Shown here piece by piece: positions 42,195-52,342 of a stretch of DNA of 64,000 nucleotides. Made by a program: the position numbers and the translations under genes. The stretch covers positions 1 through 64,000 of the forward strand of contig JAHDVF020000192.1 in the NCBI GenBank assembly GCA_022606425.2, read 5' to 3'. Each line of letters begins with the position of its first letter. Within the stretch, counting starts at the first letter, position 1. Below the pieces are notes generated by a model. It was given only the letters and a program-made list of their open reading frames with translations, had not been told where the DNA came from and did not search any database. This DNA is from Lepidostoma basale (Eukaryota; Arthropoda; Insecta; Trichoptera; Lepidostomatidae).

Positions 42195-42500
42195 CTTCCC
42201 ATGCAGCATCTTTCCTCCGGTTCTATCAATAGAGGAAGGCACCTGCTCAGGACCTTGTCCGAAAGGCGTGCAAGATGTATCGGCCTTGTAATACGGCAAG
42301 AAGGCCTCTTGCATGCCATAATGGAAGGTATGACCGAGGGGACACACTCTAGGAGACGCCCACGCCGAAAGTACCTGGAGGACCTGTTGGTGAACGTGCG
42401 CTGCTCATCATATGCAGATCTCAAAAGAGTCGCACAAGACAGGGAAGAATGGAAGAGAAGAATAGAAAAAATTGCTGCAAATCAATCCCAGGATTGAAAC
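42195..42500 (+). pseudogene. LINE-F RT C-terminus with open frame
   Basis: An open frame of 98 codons (42201-42497): HLLRTLSERRARCIGLVIRQ, EGTHSRRRPRRKYLEDLLVN, CSSYADLKRVAQDREEWKRR, ANQSQD stop. This is the usual C-terminal end of a LINE RT: GH-like helix, basic GRPR-type loop, then an EW helix. His and Gly of the usual IGHV box are replaced (IGLV). Upstream RT motifs are absent. Confidence 0.7.
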
Positions 42501-42674
42501 TTTATAATAAATATCAACAGATGTCAAGCCCACCTAAGTTTTTGAAGTTTTATAAATATGCAATACATCGTTTTCGACAATTATATAGATGGTAGGATTC
42601 TTCTTGCAATCTATTCAAAGAGGAATTTAATCTTGGTATTGTGATGAAGATGTCAAAATGATTCTACATCTCTT

Positions 42675-42790
42675 TGGTGGACGTCCTGTCCAGGTGGTCG
42701 ACGGCCCTCTGGAGTCTCGTGCATCACGATCTTTGGAATCCTAGCTGGGTCCATCCTCTCAACGTGGTTTCTCCAAGATTGACTACTCTA
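42675..42790 (-). pseudogene. LINE-D-like RT fragment
   Basis: Minus strand: WRNHVERMDPARIPKIVMHE then TPEGRRPPG, the W..HV.RM...R..K....E.P.GRR..GRP block of LINE-D-type RTs. About 110 bp only. Confidence 0.55.
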
Positions 42791-42847
42791 TTAAGAATAA
42801 TTACACAATAAAACTAACGTCTCATATTTTGGTGGTTATATGTTTTC

Positions 42848-43410
42848 CGTGAAAATTATTTCATAAACAAACAAACCATCACGTTTTTCCGCAAGGGTAG
42901 GCAGAGAGAATGGACTGCCACACTACTCTATCCTGGCAAACCTCTCTAGCTTCCTACACATTCATACAACGAGTCATACACGCACGTCGATTCCTCCGAC
43001 TTCTAACATGACCAACCTTTAAAATTTGATTAATTTGGTCATGCCACGTTTCCTCGGTCTGCCTCGACTCCGTACTCCATTTACATTATTAACGTATACT
43101 TTCTTAACCATTCTTTCTCCATCCATGCGTTCCATATGTCCGAACCATCGCAGCGTTCCTTTCATAATTTTGTTCATAATACCTTCTTCCGCTCTACATT
43201 CCTTTCTTATGTCAGCATTTAAGATTCTGTCGTATATCGTTCTACCACACATACGTCTTAGGGACCTAATCTCTACCACATTTATTCTGCTTTCATCCTT
43301 CTTCTGCCAGTTTTAGTACCTTCTTCGCTTCCATTCATTAGGGATGGGACCAGAACCCCATTGTGAACGGCTGTTTTCGCTTTCATTGATAGATTCTTGT
43401 TTAATTTGTT
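42848..43410 (-). pseudogene. LINE-A copy with a (GTTT)n tail
   Basis: The tail 42856-42870 is GTTT units on the minus strand. The frame 43019-43279 reads MVEIRSLRRMCGRTIYDRIL, NADIRKECRAEEGIMNKI and GTLRWFGHMERMDGERMVKK, almost identical to the plus-strand copy at 12.6-13.1 kb. Deletions affect the GETA block and the RPRKTWHDQ segment (RPRKRGMTK). The VHNGV and SMKAK segment at the 5' end is at 43350-43400. Confidence 0.85.
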
Positions 43411-43554
43411 CAATTAATTAGCTTTTTTATTAAATTAAATCGTAAGATAATCAAATGATTTTACTGAAATCTCTTGATGGAAGTTCATTTTAAATAATAA
43501 TTAAATAAAACGATGTTTTTTAACTACTTCCACTTTTGTCTTTATTTAGACAGC

Positions 43555-43587
43555 GACCGGTTTCGCCAGGCTCGCTGGCATCGACAG
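43555..43587 (-). ncRNA. Hammerhead-like module, ACCGGT type
   Basis: CTGTCGA, T, GCCAG-CGAGC-CTGGC hairpin, GAAA, palindrome ACCGGT, C. Stem I: CAGT pairs with GCTG after the cleavage site (one G-U). One core change, A6 to U. Confidence 0.5.
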
Positions 43588-43593
43588 ACTGGT

Positions 43594-43626
43594 CTATCGA
43601 TGCCAGCGAGCCTGGCGAAACCGGTC
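43594..43626 (+). ncRNA. Hammerhead-like module, ACCGGT type
   Basis: CTATCGA, T, GCCAG/CTGGC hairpin, GAAA, ACCGGT, C. G5 and A6 differ from the hammerhead core, so this arm is the poorer of the two. Confidence 0.4.
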
Positions 43627-43689
43627 GCTGTCTAAATAAAGACAAAGGTGGAAGTAGTTAAAAAACATCGTTTTATTTAATTATTATTT

Positions 43690-44540
43690 AAATCGTAAGA
43701 GTTTAGTGAGAATTCGCGTAAGAAATTTGAATTAACATGCATAACGGTGAGTTTAACTGATTGTATTAATGAAACAAGTGACACGTACTAGAGGACATCT
43801 ATCAAACTTATTCCACAACTCGAGCCATTCACTTGCTGTGCCTTAGCATTCATACCTTGCTCCGACATCTTGTGAAACCTCATGCGAAATCCGTGTAAAT
43901 TTTGCATATATAAAGTCATTTTCCTAAATGCATGGACTCCATAATCAGATGCAGTCTTGCTATTCAAACGAGATTATATTAGTGACACGCTAATATTTTA
44001 GCTTCCCTACAGACCGACACAGCTGTGATCTGAAAGTTTCAGTTTCCAAGAGTTAATACATGCCGGTAGGTACTCCCTGCATCTTGACACAGCCGCACTA
44101 GACTGTTCGCAATACGCTACTGGAATTGAAGAGTCTTGAATAATTATCTGTGGAGTATATTGCCTTCGTTAAAGCGCATTCAGTGGACTTGAGATTCAAG
44201 AACACGTAAACTAATCCTCTTAGGTTTGAACTACTGTTTCGACATGCTTCATAGACCGTTTTCACTTCGTCACCAGGAGAAGTCAAATGTTCTATTAGTA
44301 TTTTACTTAAGCAAATATATTTGATTTCTTTTATGTGTCACCTTATGAATAATATATATGGCTAAGTTTTATAACTTTTAGAACTATTTCGTATAACAAG
44401 AGATAAAAGGGGATACTGCCAATAGATACTCAACGCCGACTGAACTTGACAGGACACGAATATAAAAAAATGCTCAGAAACTTATTTATTGGTAAATAAT
44501 CAAATGTTTTAATTTTGAAACAATGATATTTATTACTTTT
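43690..44540. other. Repeat-poor stretch without a called gene
   Basis: 43740-44290 matches no repeat traced here. A 62-codon minus frame at 44098-44286 has no motif. Candidate unique or conserved sequence. Confidence 0.3.
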
Positions 44541-44544
44541 TATG

Positions 44545-44700
44545 AAATTCTCGCGACACCTGATTCGACAACCTATTTTGGCATCATCAGGTGTTACAAA
44601 CAATATTAAGTTGTTTGTAACACCTGATGATGTCTACATGGGTTGGCGAAACAGCTGTCACGACAATCTCATAAAAATAATTTGTAATTATGTATAATAA
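44545..44700. repeat. Palindrome with two hammerhead-like modules
   Basis: The minus module at 44562-44596 has CTGATGA, T, a GCC..GTC hairpin and GAATC (A15.1 changed). The plus module is listed next. Arms have diverged more than in neighbouring palindromes. Confidence 0.75.
44624..44659 (+). ncRNA. Hammerhead-like module with intact core
   Basis: CTGATGA (44624-44630), T, hairpin GTC..GGC, GAAA (44648-44651), palindrome ACAGCTGT (44651-44658), C44659. Confidence 0.5.
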
Positions 44701-44711
44701 CTTTATAATTG

Positions 44712-44900
44712 TTAATGCAAAAACTTTGTTTTATATCACAATTGTTTTACTTTACGATAGCTGCTTCATCAACCAATGTTGACATTATCAGGTGTTACGA
44801 AAATATTTTTGTAACACCTGATGACGTCAACATTGGTTGATGAAACAGCTGTCGTAAAGTAAAACAATTGTGATATAAAACAAAGTTTTTGCATTAAAAA
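44712..44900. repeat. Palindrome, sister of 6712-6910
   Basis: The same arms as at 6.7-6.9 kb (gttaatgcaaaaactttgtt outside, catcaaccaatgttgaca inside). The plus arm keeps an intact ribozyme-like core; the minus arm has CTGATAA and GAAGC. Confidence 0.88.
44818..44853 (+). ncRNA. Hammerhead-like module with intact core
   Basis: CTGATGA, C, GTCAAC-ATTG-GTTGAT, GAAA, ACAGCTGT, C44853. Differs from 6825-6860 only at the extra nucleotide (C instead of T), and both have AC/GT at inner stem I. Confidence 0.58.
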
Positions 44901-45940
44901 TTATAAAATGTTAAAATATCATAGTGTTTCGGCCAAAACAATGAACTATAATAACTTTGTTTCAAAATTAAAACATTTAATATTGTTGAAGTAATATTGT
45001 TGAAATATCGTAATATTGTTGAAGTATCATGTTTCTGCCAAAACAATTGTTTATCTAATTTATAATTATTTTAAAATAAAAATTCCATGTACAGATGCTT
45101 CACCATTCATATGAAATATCTGTCGAACAATGACACTTGGAAATTAAATGGGAAACGCGTATTTACATTTTTTTAAATCGTTTATGTAAACAGAATGTGC
45201 TGGTTTCAGAATAAACAACCCGGATTATACGGGACGTGTAAATCCCAGCAGACGTTTTGCCATCCGGGACCGGGACATCCCGCCTAATCTGGCATTTGTG
45301 GCCGCCCTAATCCGAGTACACCTTCCCTAGCATTAGCCTCGCATATATCTGTGGAGTCATTCCGGTGAACACGTGATCAGATGGGCGGTGTTAAATATTA
45401 TACACTCGATATGCCAATGAATATAATTCATCATATTACGAGTATATTTTTACTCTTATTCGCTAAAAATAAGCGTTCATACTACTAATAATAAAATTAT
45501 ATCATGTTATTTCAATTGCATTTGTTTTGAATCATATATAAGGTCTCCTGAGTGTTAAATGGTAAAAAAATCTATTATTTGTCAGCTTAATGCAACAGCT
45601 ACATCAAACTTTTGAAGTCAGTCCAATTTAGACTTTTTATTTCTGTTGAATCTATTTATTTTTTTTAAAAATCAATAATAAATTAATAGTACGAACAAAA
45701 ACGTTTTTTAGAAGTTTTATTATATTTTATGGGAATGAAATGTTTTATGAAAAGAGAAAAACATATTTGTAGATTTGTTGTTTCTTGAACAATGGTGTAA
45801 AACTCCATATTAAATTACTTTTACAATTCTGAACGAAGAGAACGACTCTTTCAAAACTTCGTTTTACAAAAAAAAATATTTATAATTCAAGTATTTCGTC
45901 TTAAATTTGAAGGTTTAGATTTTTTTAAATATTTTTATGG
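44900..45940. other. No gene; decayed repeats
   Basis: 44905-44945 continues the repeat downstream of the palindrome. 45220-45320 (ccgggaccgggacatcccgc) is a GC-rich decayed repeat-like block. 45690-45740 and 45910-45945 are the flank that recurs around TTGATAA modules. Confidence 0.35.
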
Positions 45941-45943
45941 GAA

Positions 45944-45975
45944 TTGTGTGTTTCGCCTTTGTAAGGCATTATCAA
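45944..45975 (-). ncRNA. Hammerhead-like module, TTGATAA subfamily
   Basis: Minus strand: AT, TTGATAA, T, perfect GCCTT-ACA-AAGGC hairpin, GAAA, then ACACAC (stem III decayed). Forms an inverted pair with 46005-46035. Confidence 0.45.
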
Positions 45976-46004
45976 ATGTGTAAATTTGTTTTCTGTTCAA
46001 ACAT

Positions 46005-46035
46005 TTGACAATTCCTTACAAAGGTGAAACATGTC
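46005..46035 (+). ncRNA. Hammerhead-like module, TTGATAA subfamily
   Basis: AT, TTGACAA, T, TCCTT-ACA-AAGGT hairpin, GAAA, ACATGT, C, AT. Position 7 (the N of CUGANGA) is C, which hammerheads tolerate; positions 3 and 8 are T and A. Confidence 0.5.
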
Positions 46036-46387
46036 ATAGAAAACACACTTTTTCTTCGTGTTAAACATTTTTTAAAGCTTACATCTTGCCTATTAATTAT
46101 TTTAACAATGTATTTATCTTAACTGTACCGAAAGAATATATTTCCCATTTGATAATATCCATGTTTCTATAGACAAAGATTAGTAATAAGCATTTTTAAG
46201 TCATCATCACCAACTTGCTAAGGCATTATTAAATGTCGGCACTGGATAGTGTCTTCGCAAGGCAAAAAAAATAATTCCCATAAAATATATATAACGCATA
46301 AAATATTAAATATTTAATAATCGTTGCCATGAAATATATAACACTTGTATATAAAATTTCTAGAAAACAGACGTTTTTATTCATATA

Positions 46388-46960
46388 AAAAGTGCCCTGT
46401 CGGGTCCCCCCAACGTTGGCGATCACCTCGGCGAACCTGTCCCTATCCTGTGCCGCTCGGAACAGATCCTCCACACTTTGGATGCCGGTCCACTCCCTCA
46501 CGTTTAGCAGCCAGGACATTTGTCTCCTACCGGGCCCTCGGCGTCCCTCAATTTTCTCCTCCAATATCAGTTGGAGAAGGTGGTACTTTTCCCCACGCAG
46601 TATATGACCCAGATGTGAAAATTTCCGAACCTTGATAGTTGATAACAGTTCCCTGTCAACTCTAGCTCACCTCAGGACTTCGGTATTGTTAACCACATCT
46701 GTCCAGGGAATTCTGAGCATTCGAAGATGGAGCCACATTTCAAATGCTTCCAGTCTGTTCATTAAGTTGACTTTCAAGGTCCACGTTTCACATCCAGACA
46801 ATAAAACAGACTACACATAGCATTTGATCATTCTCTGGCGGAGTTTCAAGTTTATGTTATCATTGCAGAAGAGTGATTTCATTTTATTAAACTTAGCTCT
46901 TTATGCCTCTATTCTGCATTTTATCTCTACATCTGGGTCAAGAGATTTAATTGATTAACT
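46388..46960 (-). pseudogene. LINE-E RT C-terminal third
   Basis: The frame 46229-46564 includes EEKIEGRRGPGRRQMSWLLN, VREWTGIQSVEDLFRAAQDR and FAEVIANVGGTRQGT, ending the RT. Upstream (46600-46900), after frame changes, come HLGHILRGEKYHLLQL, RILRIPWTDVVNN and GCETWTLKVNLMNRLEAF. This is a common arthropod LINE C-terminus, with the GRP loop and VEDLFRAAQDR helix. The catalytic domain is missing. The stop lies beyond the element's own end, in flanking DNA. Confidence 0.78.
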
Positions 46961-46964
46961 TAAT

Positions 46965-47560
46965 AATATCCCTTTATCCTTCTTTAAACCATAAGTTAAA
47001 CAAAAACATTTACATACCTAAAAATGATACCAAATCAACCAGGTACTTTTCTTAATTTAAAATTATTTGCCAAAAGATTTTCCTTACATGTATGTACCTG
47101 AGTAAGAACTGCTTTCTTAGAACGTGCACATTGGTCATACTTAACTGGCGGCCTAGAGTTATCCGGGTTTTCGTGTGCGGGATGGTTGGTAGTTTTAATT
47201 GCGTACGTGTGCACGCGTCCGCCTCCACGTGCAGGCGGGTGTCACAAGCGGGGTACACGTGGTTGCCTAGCCAACAGACTACAAACATTTTCCCCTTTCA
47301 CACCGTGTTTCGGCCGATTTATTACCAACTTTTAACCGTCCCACCCCCGTTTTCCGGTGATTAGGGAAAACATTTTTTTACACTTTTCACTATCGTCATT
47401 GTCTCATCAAAGAATTAGAGATGAAGATTACAGAATGGTTGGCATTGCACTGACTTGAAATAATCAAATAATCTTAACAATAATTCAAACATAAATCGTA
47501 AACACTGTAGAGTTCTGCTTTTTTAATGTATACAAATACTTGTATAAATATTAATCATTA
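46965..47560. other. No gene; GC-rich patch 47130-47360
   Basis: Repeat-poor GC-rich sequence with short motif-free ORFs on both strands. Confidence 0.3.
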
Positions 47561-47561
47561 A

Positions 47562-47698
47562 GAATGAATTGTATCTCAATAGAGACGAAGATGTAAATTA
47601 TTTGGAAACAGAATATGGTGGTCAAGGCGTTTACAGGACTTATGACCTATTATTGTTTGGGTTAAGCGGTCACTTTATGTAATACAACAGTTAAGATA
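47562..47698 (+). repeat. Dispersed repeat 'R1'
   Basis: Matches 16382-16520 in the same orientation (tgtatctcaatagagacgaa, gtcaaggcgtttacaggact, cactttatgtaatacaaca). Confidence 0.75.
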
Positions 47699-47699
47699 C

Positions 47700-48440
47700 A
47701 ATTACAGTTGATATACAATTAACTCTTACTGTACAGTTCCATTGTTAGCTTGGAAAGAATATTGAACACTGTTTAAACCACTTTTTACCCATTTTTTATT
47801 TATTAAAAAAATTTAACACAAAATGTTTCGAACAAATACCACAGTGAAGATGGAATATATATTGGATGGAATCTTCAAAGCAAATTTTATTTATTTTTTA
47901 ATGAAAGGTGGTTTTATAGTGCCCAATTTTATTTAAAAACAGAAAAATACCTAAATTGTGTGAAAAACATAAGGATTGCTTTTTAAGATGGATCAAAATG
48001 TTTTTTTTTTATCAAAGCTCTATCTTATATTTTATTAAAAAAACAATCACTGTTAAAAAATATTTGTCTGTTTTATTGAAATATCTTCATAACACGTCAT
48101 CGATAGTAGAGGTAATTAAATCATACGCATTATTTTCTAAAACGGAGGACGGGTAACTCATTTCCCGAGTTTTATTACGTTCTAAGAAAATCATTTTATT
48201 GGTAGACTTCCACTTATTCACACGTTGATTGAAATGAAACCAGCATTCACATCCATTGAGTGCATCAGTCCACTATGATTGCATATCTTTTTATGGCTTC
48301 TGTCTTCCTATTACAGCGTCTTTTAGTTTTTTTTTGTACGTATAAACGAAACCCATTATCAGAACACGTGTTATAGGGTCAACAACTTTCCGATAAATTG
48401 TTTGTCGTGAGTTTTAAAACCGAACATTTTAAATTAAATT
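47700..48440. other. AT-rich stretch without a recognised gene
   Basis: A 66-codon frame (47956-48156) is poly-Phe/Lys rich and not called. Confidence 0.5.
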
Positions 48441-48444
48441 TATG

Positions 48445-48608
48445 ACAGAAAAATTGGATCGCTACACTGTTCTCTCGATTTCTAGACATTCATATATCGT
48501 GTCGTGCACGTACGGCGATTTCTTCGATTCATCGCGTGGCTAACATTTAATATTTGATTGAATTGATCTCGCTACATTTTTCTCGGCCTTCTTCTATTTC
48601 TACTTTAT
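48445..48608 (-). pseudogene. LINE-A fragment without tail
   Basis: Minus strand spans RNIDVKAIHD-like through the RRP.KNV block; both the stop block and tail are absent. Highly mutated. Confidence 0.65.
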
Positions 48609-48754
48609 TTATGAAATGTATGTATTATCAGAATAGAGTATTTTAGATTTTTTTTAATATCTCATTCGTAACAAACGTTTCACGCAAAACTATAAATAAA
48701 TATAGCTGTTATCTTGAAGTTTTATTTTAGTTAATGGGAATGACAAAATAACTT

Positions 48755-48785
48755 TTGATAATGTATTAGAAAGGCGAAACAGGTT
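48755..48785 (+). ncRNA. Hammerhead-like module, TTGATAA subfamily (degenerate)
   Basis: TTGATAA, T, weak hairpin, GAAA, ACAGGT, T, AT. Stem III palindrome is broken. Confidence 0.35.
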
Positions 48786-49059
48786 ATAAATCTTCTAGAA
48801 AATATTTTATTTCATTCGTGTTACTTATTTAATATGGATTTGTAGAAGTGCACAAATTGTTTTCTTGTACAAATTTTTAAAAACATTTATTAACACTCTA
48901 TTAAATTATTTAATATTTTACGAAAATAATCTTTATACTTTCTTAATTTCTATACAATCAAAAGATGGCAGCGATTTGCCGTCACCTGTCTAAGTTTAAA
49001 ATCAAGTGGTGTAAAATCCAAATATACGATTATAATAAAAATAAATAAAAAAGACATAT

Positions 49060-49215
49060 GTAAGAAGTGCGGAATGGGGAATGTTGTTAAACATGAAGCG
49101 ATTGCTCAACCCAACCAATGACAGGTCATAAGTCCTGTAAGCGCCTCGGCCACCATATTCTGTTCCCAGAAAATAATTTACAATTTCGTCTCTATTGAGA
49201 TACAATTAATGCTTA
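49060..49215 (-). repeat. Dispersed repeat 'R1'
   Basis: Antisense copy with the full body (gcggaatggggaatgttgtt to ctctattgagatacaatta). Confidence 0.78.
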
Positions 49216-49287
49216 TATATTCATTTGTTTTTTCGTTGTTACACTACACAAAAAAATAATATATTTGTTTTTGTAAAGTTGTTATAC

Positions 49288-49327
49288 TGCCCTGATAAAG
49301 CTTGGGTCCAAGCGAAACTAGTTGGTA
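49288..49327 (+). ncRNA. Hammerhead-like module, ACTAGT type
   Basis: CTGATAA (49292-49298), A, GCTTG-GGTC-CAAGC hairpin, GAAA, palindrome ACTAGT, T. Stem I TGCC/GGTA (four pairs, one G-U) closes it. The only core change is G8 to A, unpaired with C3. Confidence 0.45.
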
Positions 49328-49339
49328 TCAATTATAATA

Positions 49340-50095
49340 ACCATTCCGTGGTTAAATATAAAGTGTTTTATTTTATATCTTTATATTTTCATTATTTACA
49401 AATACATTCATTTTTTGTATTTCGGTGTGATATTTAGCAGACTATGTTTTGATATATTCTTCGAACACTAATACGAACCTTTGATGCCAGTAGCAATAAT
49501 ATTTTCACATGTCCCTGTTAGCGCGGTCTTACGCAGTAAACAGAACAAGTACCTCTTTTAACCGCTCTCATCTTTCAAATTACATTCTATTTTTGAATGA
49601 ATAACAATTTTATTTGACATTTTTAACACGTCAGTGTAACGTGAAGTCACCAACTGTTACAGGAAGTGCGCCGTTTAGTTCTGTTTACACAATCGTGTAA
49701 AATCAATACTGGATTTAAAAAGTAGGCCTATCGGATAAGCGCTCCCCGCGGACCTGCGGCGAGGTTTGCCGTTCGGTATACGTTTTTTTTTAAGAAATGC
49801 CTGTTACTTTAGTTGCTATGAAGACATCCTCTTCTCATTCATAGAACGTAAAATGTTAGAAGCATTCGAAATTTGGTTACGCAGAAGTTTGTTTCACATG
49901 CCATGAACAGATTTAGTCAGCAATTCGGTGTACAAGACCTGAGACTCTTTGCAGCACTGAATTGTTAAAATGCATTAATGTATGTAAAATTTTCCTATCT
50001 GGTTCACATCTTAAAATCAAATCAAATCAGTTTATTATCTCAACAAACATTACAAAAAATATGAATGTTTAAGGGATCAATTGAGTATAAGTAAA
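49340..50095. other. No gene recognised
   Basis: AT-rich to moderate; a small GC-rich patch at 49735-49785. No ORF with motifs. Confidence 0.4.
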
Positions 50096-50097
50096 AT

Positions 50098-50518
50098 ATA
50101 ATGAGATCACTAAGAAGAATGTGCGGGAAAACGTTGTATGATAGAATACCGAACGATGAAATAAGAGAGAAATGTAAGGCAGATGACTGCATCATGGATA
50201 AAATTTAAAAAGGATCCCTGAGATGGTTTGGACATATGGAACGAATGGATGAGAGTAGAATGGTTAAAACGTTGTACACAAGCATCGTGAGCGGAAAAAG
50301 AAGCCGAGGACGACCGAGGAAAATATGGCATGACCAAATTAATCAATTACTAAAAGGCGGCCACATTCGAAGTTGGAATAATCGACGTGCGTGCATGGCA
50401 CGATGTATGAATGTAGAGGAAGCCCGAGAGGTATGCCAGGACAGAGCATTGTGGCGATCCATCCTCTCTGCCTACCCCTTCGGGAAAATGGCGTGATAGT
50501 TAGTTAGTTAGTTAATAC
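50098..50518 (+). pseudogene. LINE-A copy, third subfamily, TTAG tail
   Basis: Plus strand: MRSLRRMCGKTLYDRIPNDE, then a TAA stop at 50206-50208 inside the IMDKI(K/stop)KGSLRWFG block. The frame 50236-50496 is open: MERMDESRMVKTLYTS, KRSRGRPRKIWHDQINQLLK, NVEEAREVCQDRALWRS and SAYPFGKMA stop. Tail is four TTAG units (50500-50514). Defines the NGKRSRGRPRK subfamily best. Confidence 0.85.
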
Positions 50519-50647
50519 CAGGAACGCATTAGAGATGGTTTGACATTAGGAAGACAAGATACTCTCTAAAGTTAAGAGTATTTGTCTTCTAAACGTACTT
50601 TCACTAATATGAAAAACGTCGATCTCCGAGGAGACCGCGTTCACTTA

Positions 50648-50745
50648 ACTAGTTAACCTTCACGCCGTTTCTTCGGAGGGATTAGCAGAGATGATGAATC
50701 GCCACATTATTCTATCCTTGCATACCTATCGAATATGACATTTAT
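50648..50745 (-). pseudogene. LINE-A 3' end, very short
   Basis: Stop block and about 25 codons of the C-terminus, strongly mutated, with one TTAG unit. Confidence 0.65.
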
Positions 50746-50789
50746 TTGGTTCTCTAGCATGATAAATATATTTTTAAAGTTAAAGTCTT

Positions 50790-51345
50790 CTTCTTCTTTT
50801 AATAGATCTGACGATCTGTGACACAGAAATCATGTCTCGTCGGGTGATGAAATCCAGCTGTCCATCTCTTAGGCGGTCTTCCAGGTGGGCGGTGTCCGGA
50901 GGGGATTTCATAAGCGGCTGTATATGCAAGTCTGTCACCATCCATTTGGGCTACATGGTCCCTCCAGTATCTTCTTCTGGATCTACTCCACTGAACGATA
51001 TCCTCTATTTCGCAAGTTTTTCTTATGTCTACGTTGCGGACACGATCTCGGCGAGTTTTTCCAGAAATTCGTTTTTCCAGTTTTTCCAGTACGTCATGAT
51101 CGGTCGCACGCATGTTTTATAAATTCTGATCTTGCTGTCGATACGTATGTGCTTGTTCTTCCAGACCAGATTCTTCAGGCATCCTGACACGGCAGAGGCA
51201 TTCCTGACTTGTTTTCGTACTTCGGTATAAAGGTTATTTTGGCTGCAGATCTCTACTCCCAAATATCTAAAACTCATTACTTGCTCCACAGGTATATCAT
51301 CAACAGTCAGCTTACATCTTGTAAGTTGCCTAGATATAAAGTTAA
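50790..51345 (-). pseudogene. LINE-D RT C-terminal third
   Basis: The best LINE-D copy. Minus frames: VEQVMSFRYLGVEICSQNNL, TEVRKQVRNASAVSGCLKNL, RIDSKIRIYKTCVRPIMTY, then after a frameshift (about 35 codons lost) KLEKRISGKTRRDRVRNVDI, RRRYWRDHVAQMDGDRLAY and GHRPPGRPPKRW. The 3' end has an AAG-type tail (aaaagaagaagaagac on the minus strand, 50788-50803). Its 5' end is about 100 bp upstream of the candidate exon at 51450. Confidence 0.8.
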
Positions 51346-51449
51346 AGTGACCTATTTATATGATCCTTCAGTCCCAGTGTAACAAATGTTGAAGCCAGCA
51401 GCGCTTGTACTGAGTACGTGTATTAATTCAATGTTTATTTTCATTCCAG

Positions 51450-51503
51450 ATGGGCTCAAATTCAACGGAGAACTCGCGTATAACTTTGGCGACGGAAAAA
51501 TAG
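51450..51503 (+). CDS. Candidate internal exon of a host gene (54 nt)
   Basis: Preceded by a pyrimidine-rich acceptor (tgtttattttcattccag) and followed by a strong donor (atag|gtaagtttg). One frame is open across the whole exon: two bases complete a codon, then GLKFNGELAYNFGDGKI, then one base of the next codon. The exon is symmetric (54 nt, phase 1-1), as is common in extracellular modular proteins, so skipping it would keep the frame. It is GC-richer than its flanks and overlaps no repeat. I do not recognise the protein. The flanking introns would exceed the repeat-filled regions on both sides. Openness alone is weak evidence; the splice pair carries the call. Confidence 0.5.
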   Translation: MGSNSTENSRITLATEK

Positions 51504-51504
51504 G

Positions 51505-52240
51505 TAAGTTTGCTTATTAATATTTAAATCTGTAACATACTGAGGCTCGCGAAAAAACGTAGTAAACTTTTTTTTGTAATTTATTCTGATTACATATTTT
51601 AAGGAGAGACATGCCGCACCTTTTACATTTACGATTTTAAAATTCCCTCTCGGAATAAAGACATCCAAGTTTGCTTATTTGTACGGATAATTCGGGCTCC
51701 ATTTTGTTGGATTAATAAAAAGCGCTTTGCCTGGGAAACAAAATGAATTTTTAAACCTCCCTACCGCCAGTCGGAAATGAAATCTGTGTATTTTGTCGTG
51801 TACTTGTTTCGTATTAAACCCACTTCTACAAACTCTGCCCGCGTTGTGTAGTAGACTCCTAAACAATCCTACTGTGTACTTTAAAAGCGAATTATGATAT
51901 ACTTGAACTCTGCGTAAAAACACTTTTTTTTTCGAGTTTACTATGCCGCGTCGGTATTCTGCGTTAAGTTGGAATAGGGTTCCGGTATCTACCGCAGGAG
52001 GGAGCATCTTGCGAGGCGGGAGCCGTAAATAAGGATGAGACTTGTTGCAAAAACACCAACTTAATGGGCATCATTTAGGCATAGCTGATTATCCCCAATG
52101 GGCCCAGCCCCTCGCCCGCCCGCACTCGCCTGCGCCAGGGGTTAGGCAACGTTAAATTAATCCATACAAACTATCCCGATAATTCCTACCACCTTCAAAT
52201 AGAAAAAATATCTAATACTCATTAACCGATTTATTTTAAA
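51505..52240. other. Repeat-poor stretch downstream of the candidate exon
   Basis: 51540-52200 matches no repeat traced here. The 110-codon minus frame at 51675-52007 has no motif. 52080-52145 is C-rich. If the exon is real this is intron, possibly with regulatory DNA. Confidence 0.35.
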
Positions 52241-52306
52241 TGAAAATCCATTTTTTGGCCGAAACTCTGTGATGCTACATTTTCTAAATTTCTAAGATAT
52301 TTTCGC

Positions 52307-52342
52307 GACAACTGTTTCGCCAACATTTGTTGGCATAATCAG
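52307..52342 (-). ncRNA. Hammerhead-like module
   Basis: Minus strand: CTGATTA, T, perfect GCCAAC-AAAT-GTTGGC hairpin (six pairs), GAAA, ACAGTTGT, C. G8 is T, so the core is one step from consensus. A repeat piece shared with 44.9 kb (ggccgaaactctgtgatgct) lies just to its left. Confidence 0.45.

Larger units (their letters stand above)
43490..43690. repeat. Palindrome with two ACCGGT-type hammerhead-like modules
   Basis: Arms of about 90 bp (aataaaacgatgttttttaa and its complement outside). Each arm holds a hairpin-GAAACCGGTC module; see the next two entries. Confidence 0.9.

Noticed and set aside
51675..52007. 110-codon minus frame near the candidate exon as a host exon
   Set aside because: No acceptor or donor at sensible positions and no recognisable domain.
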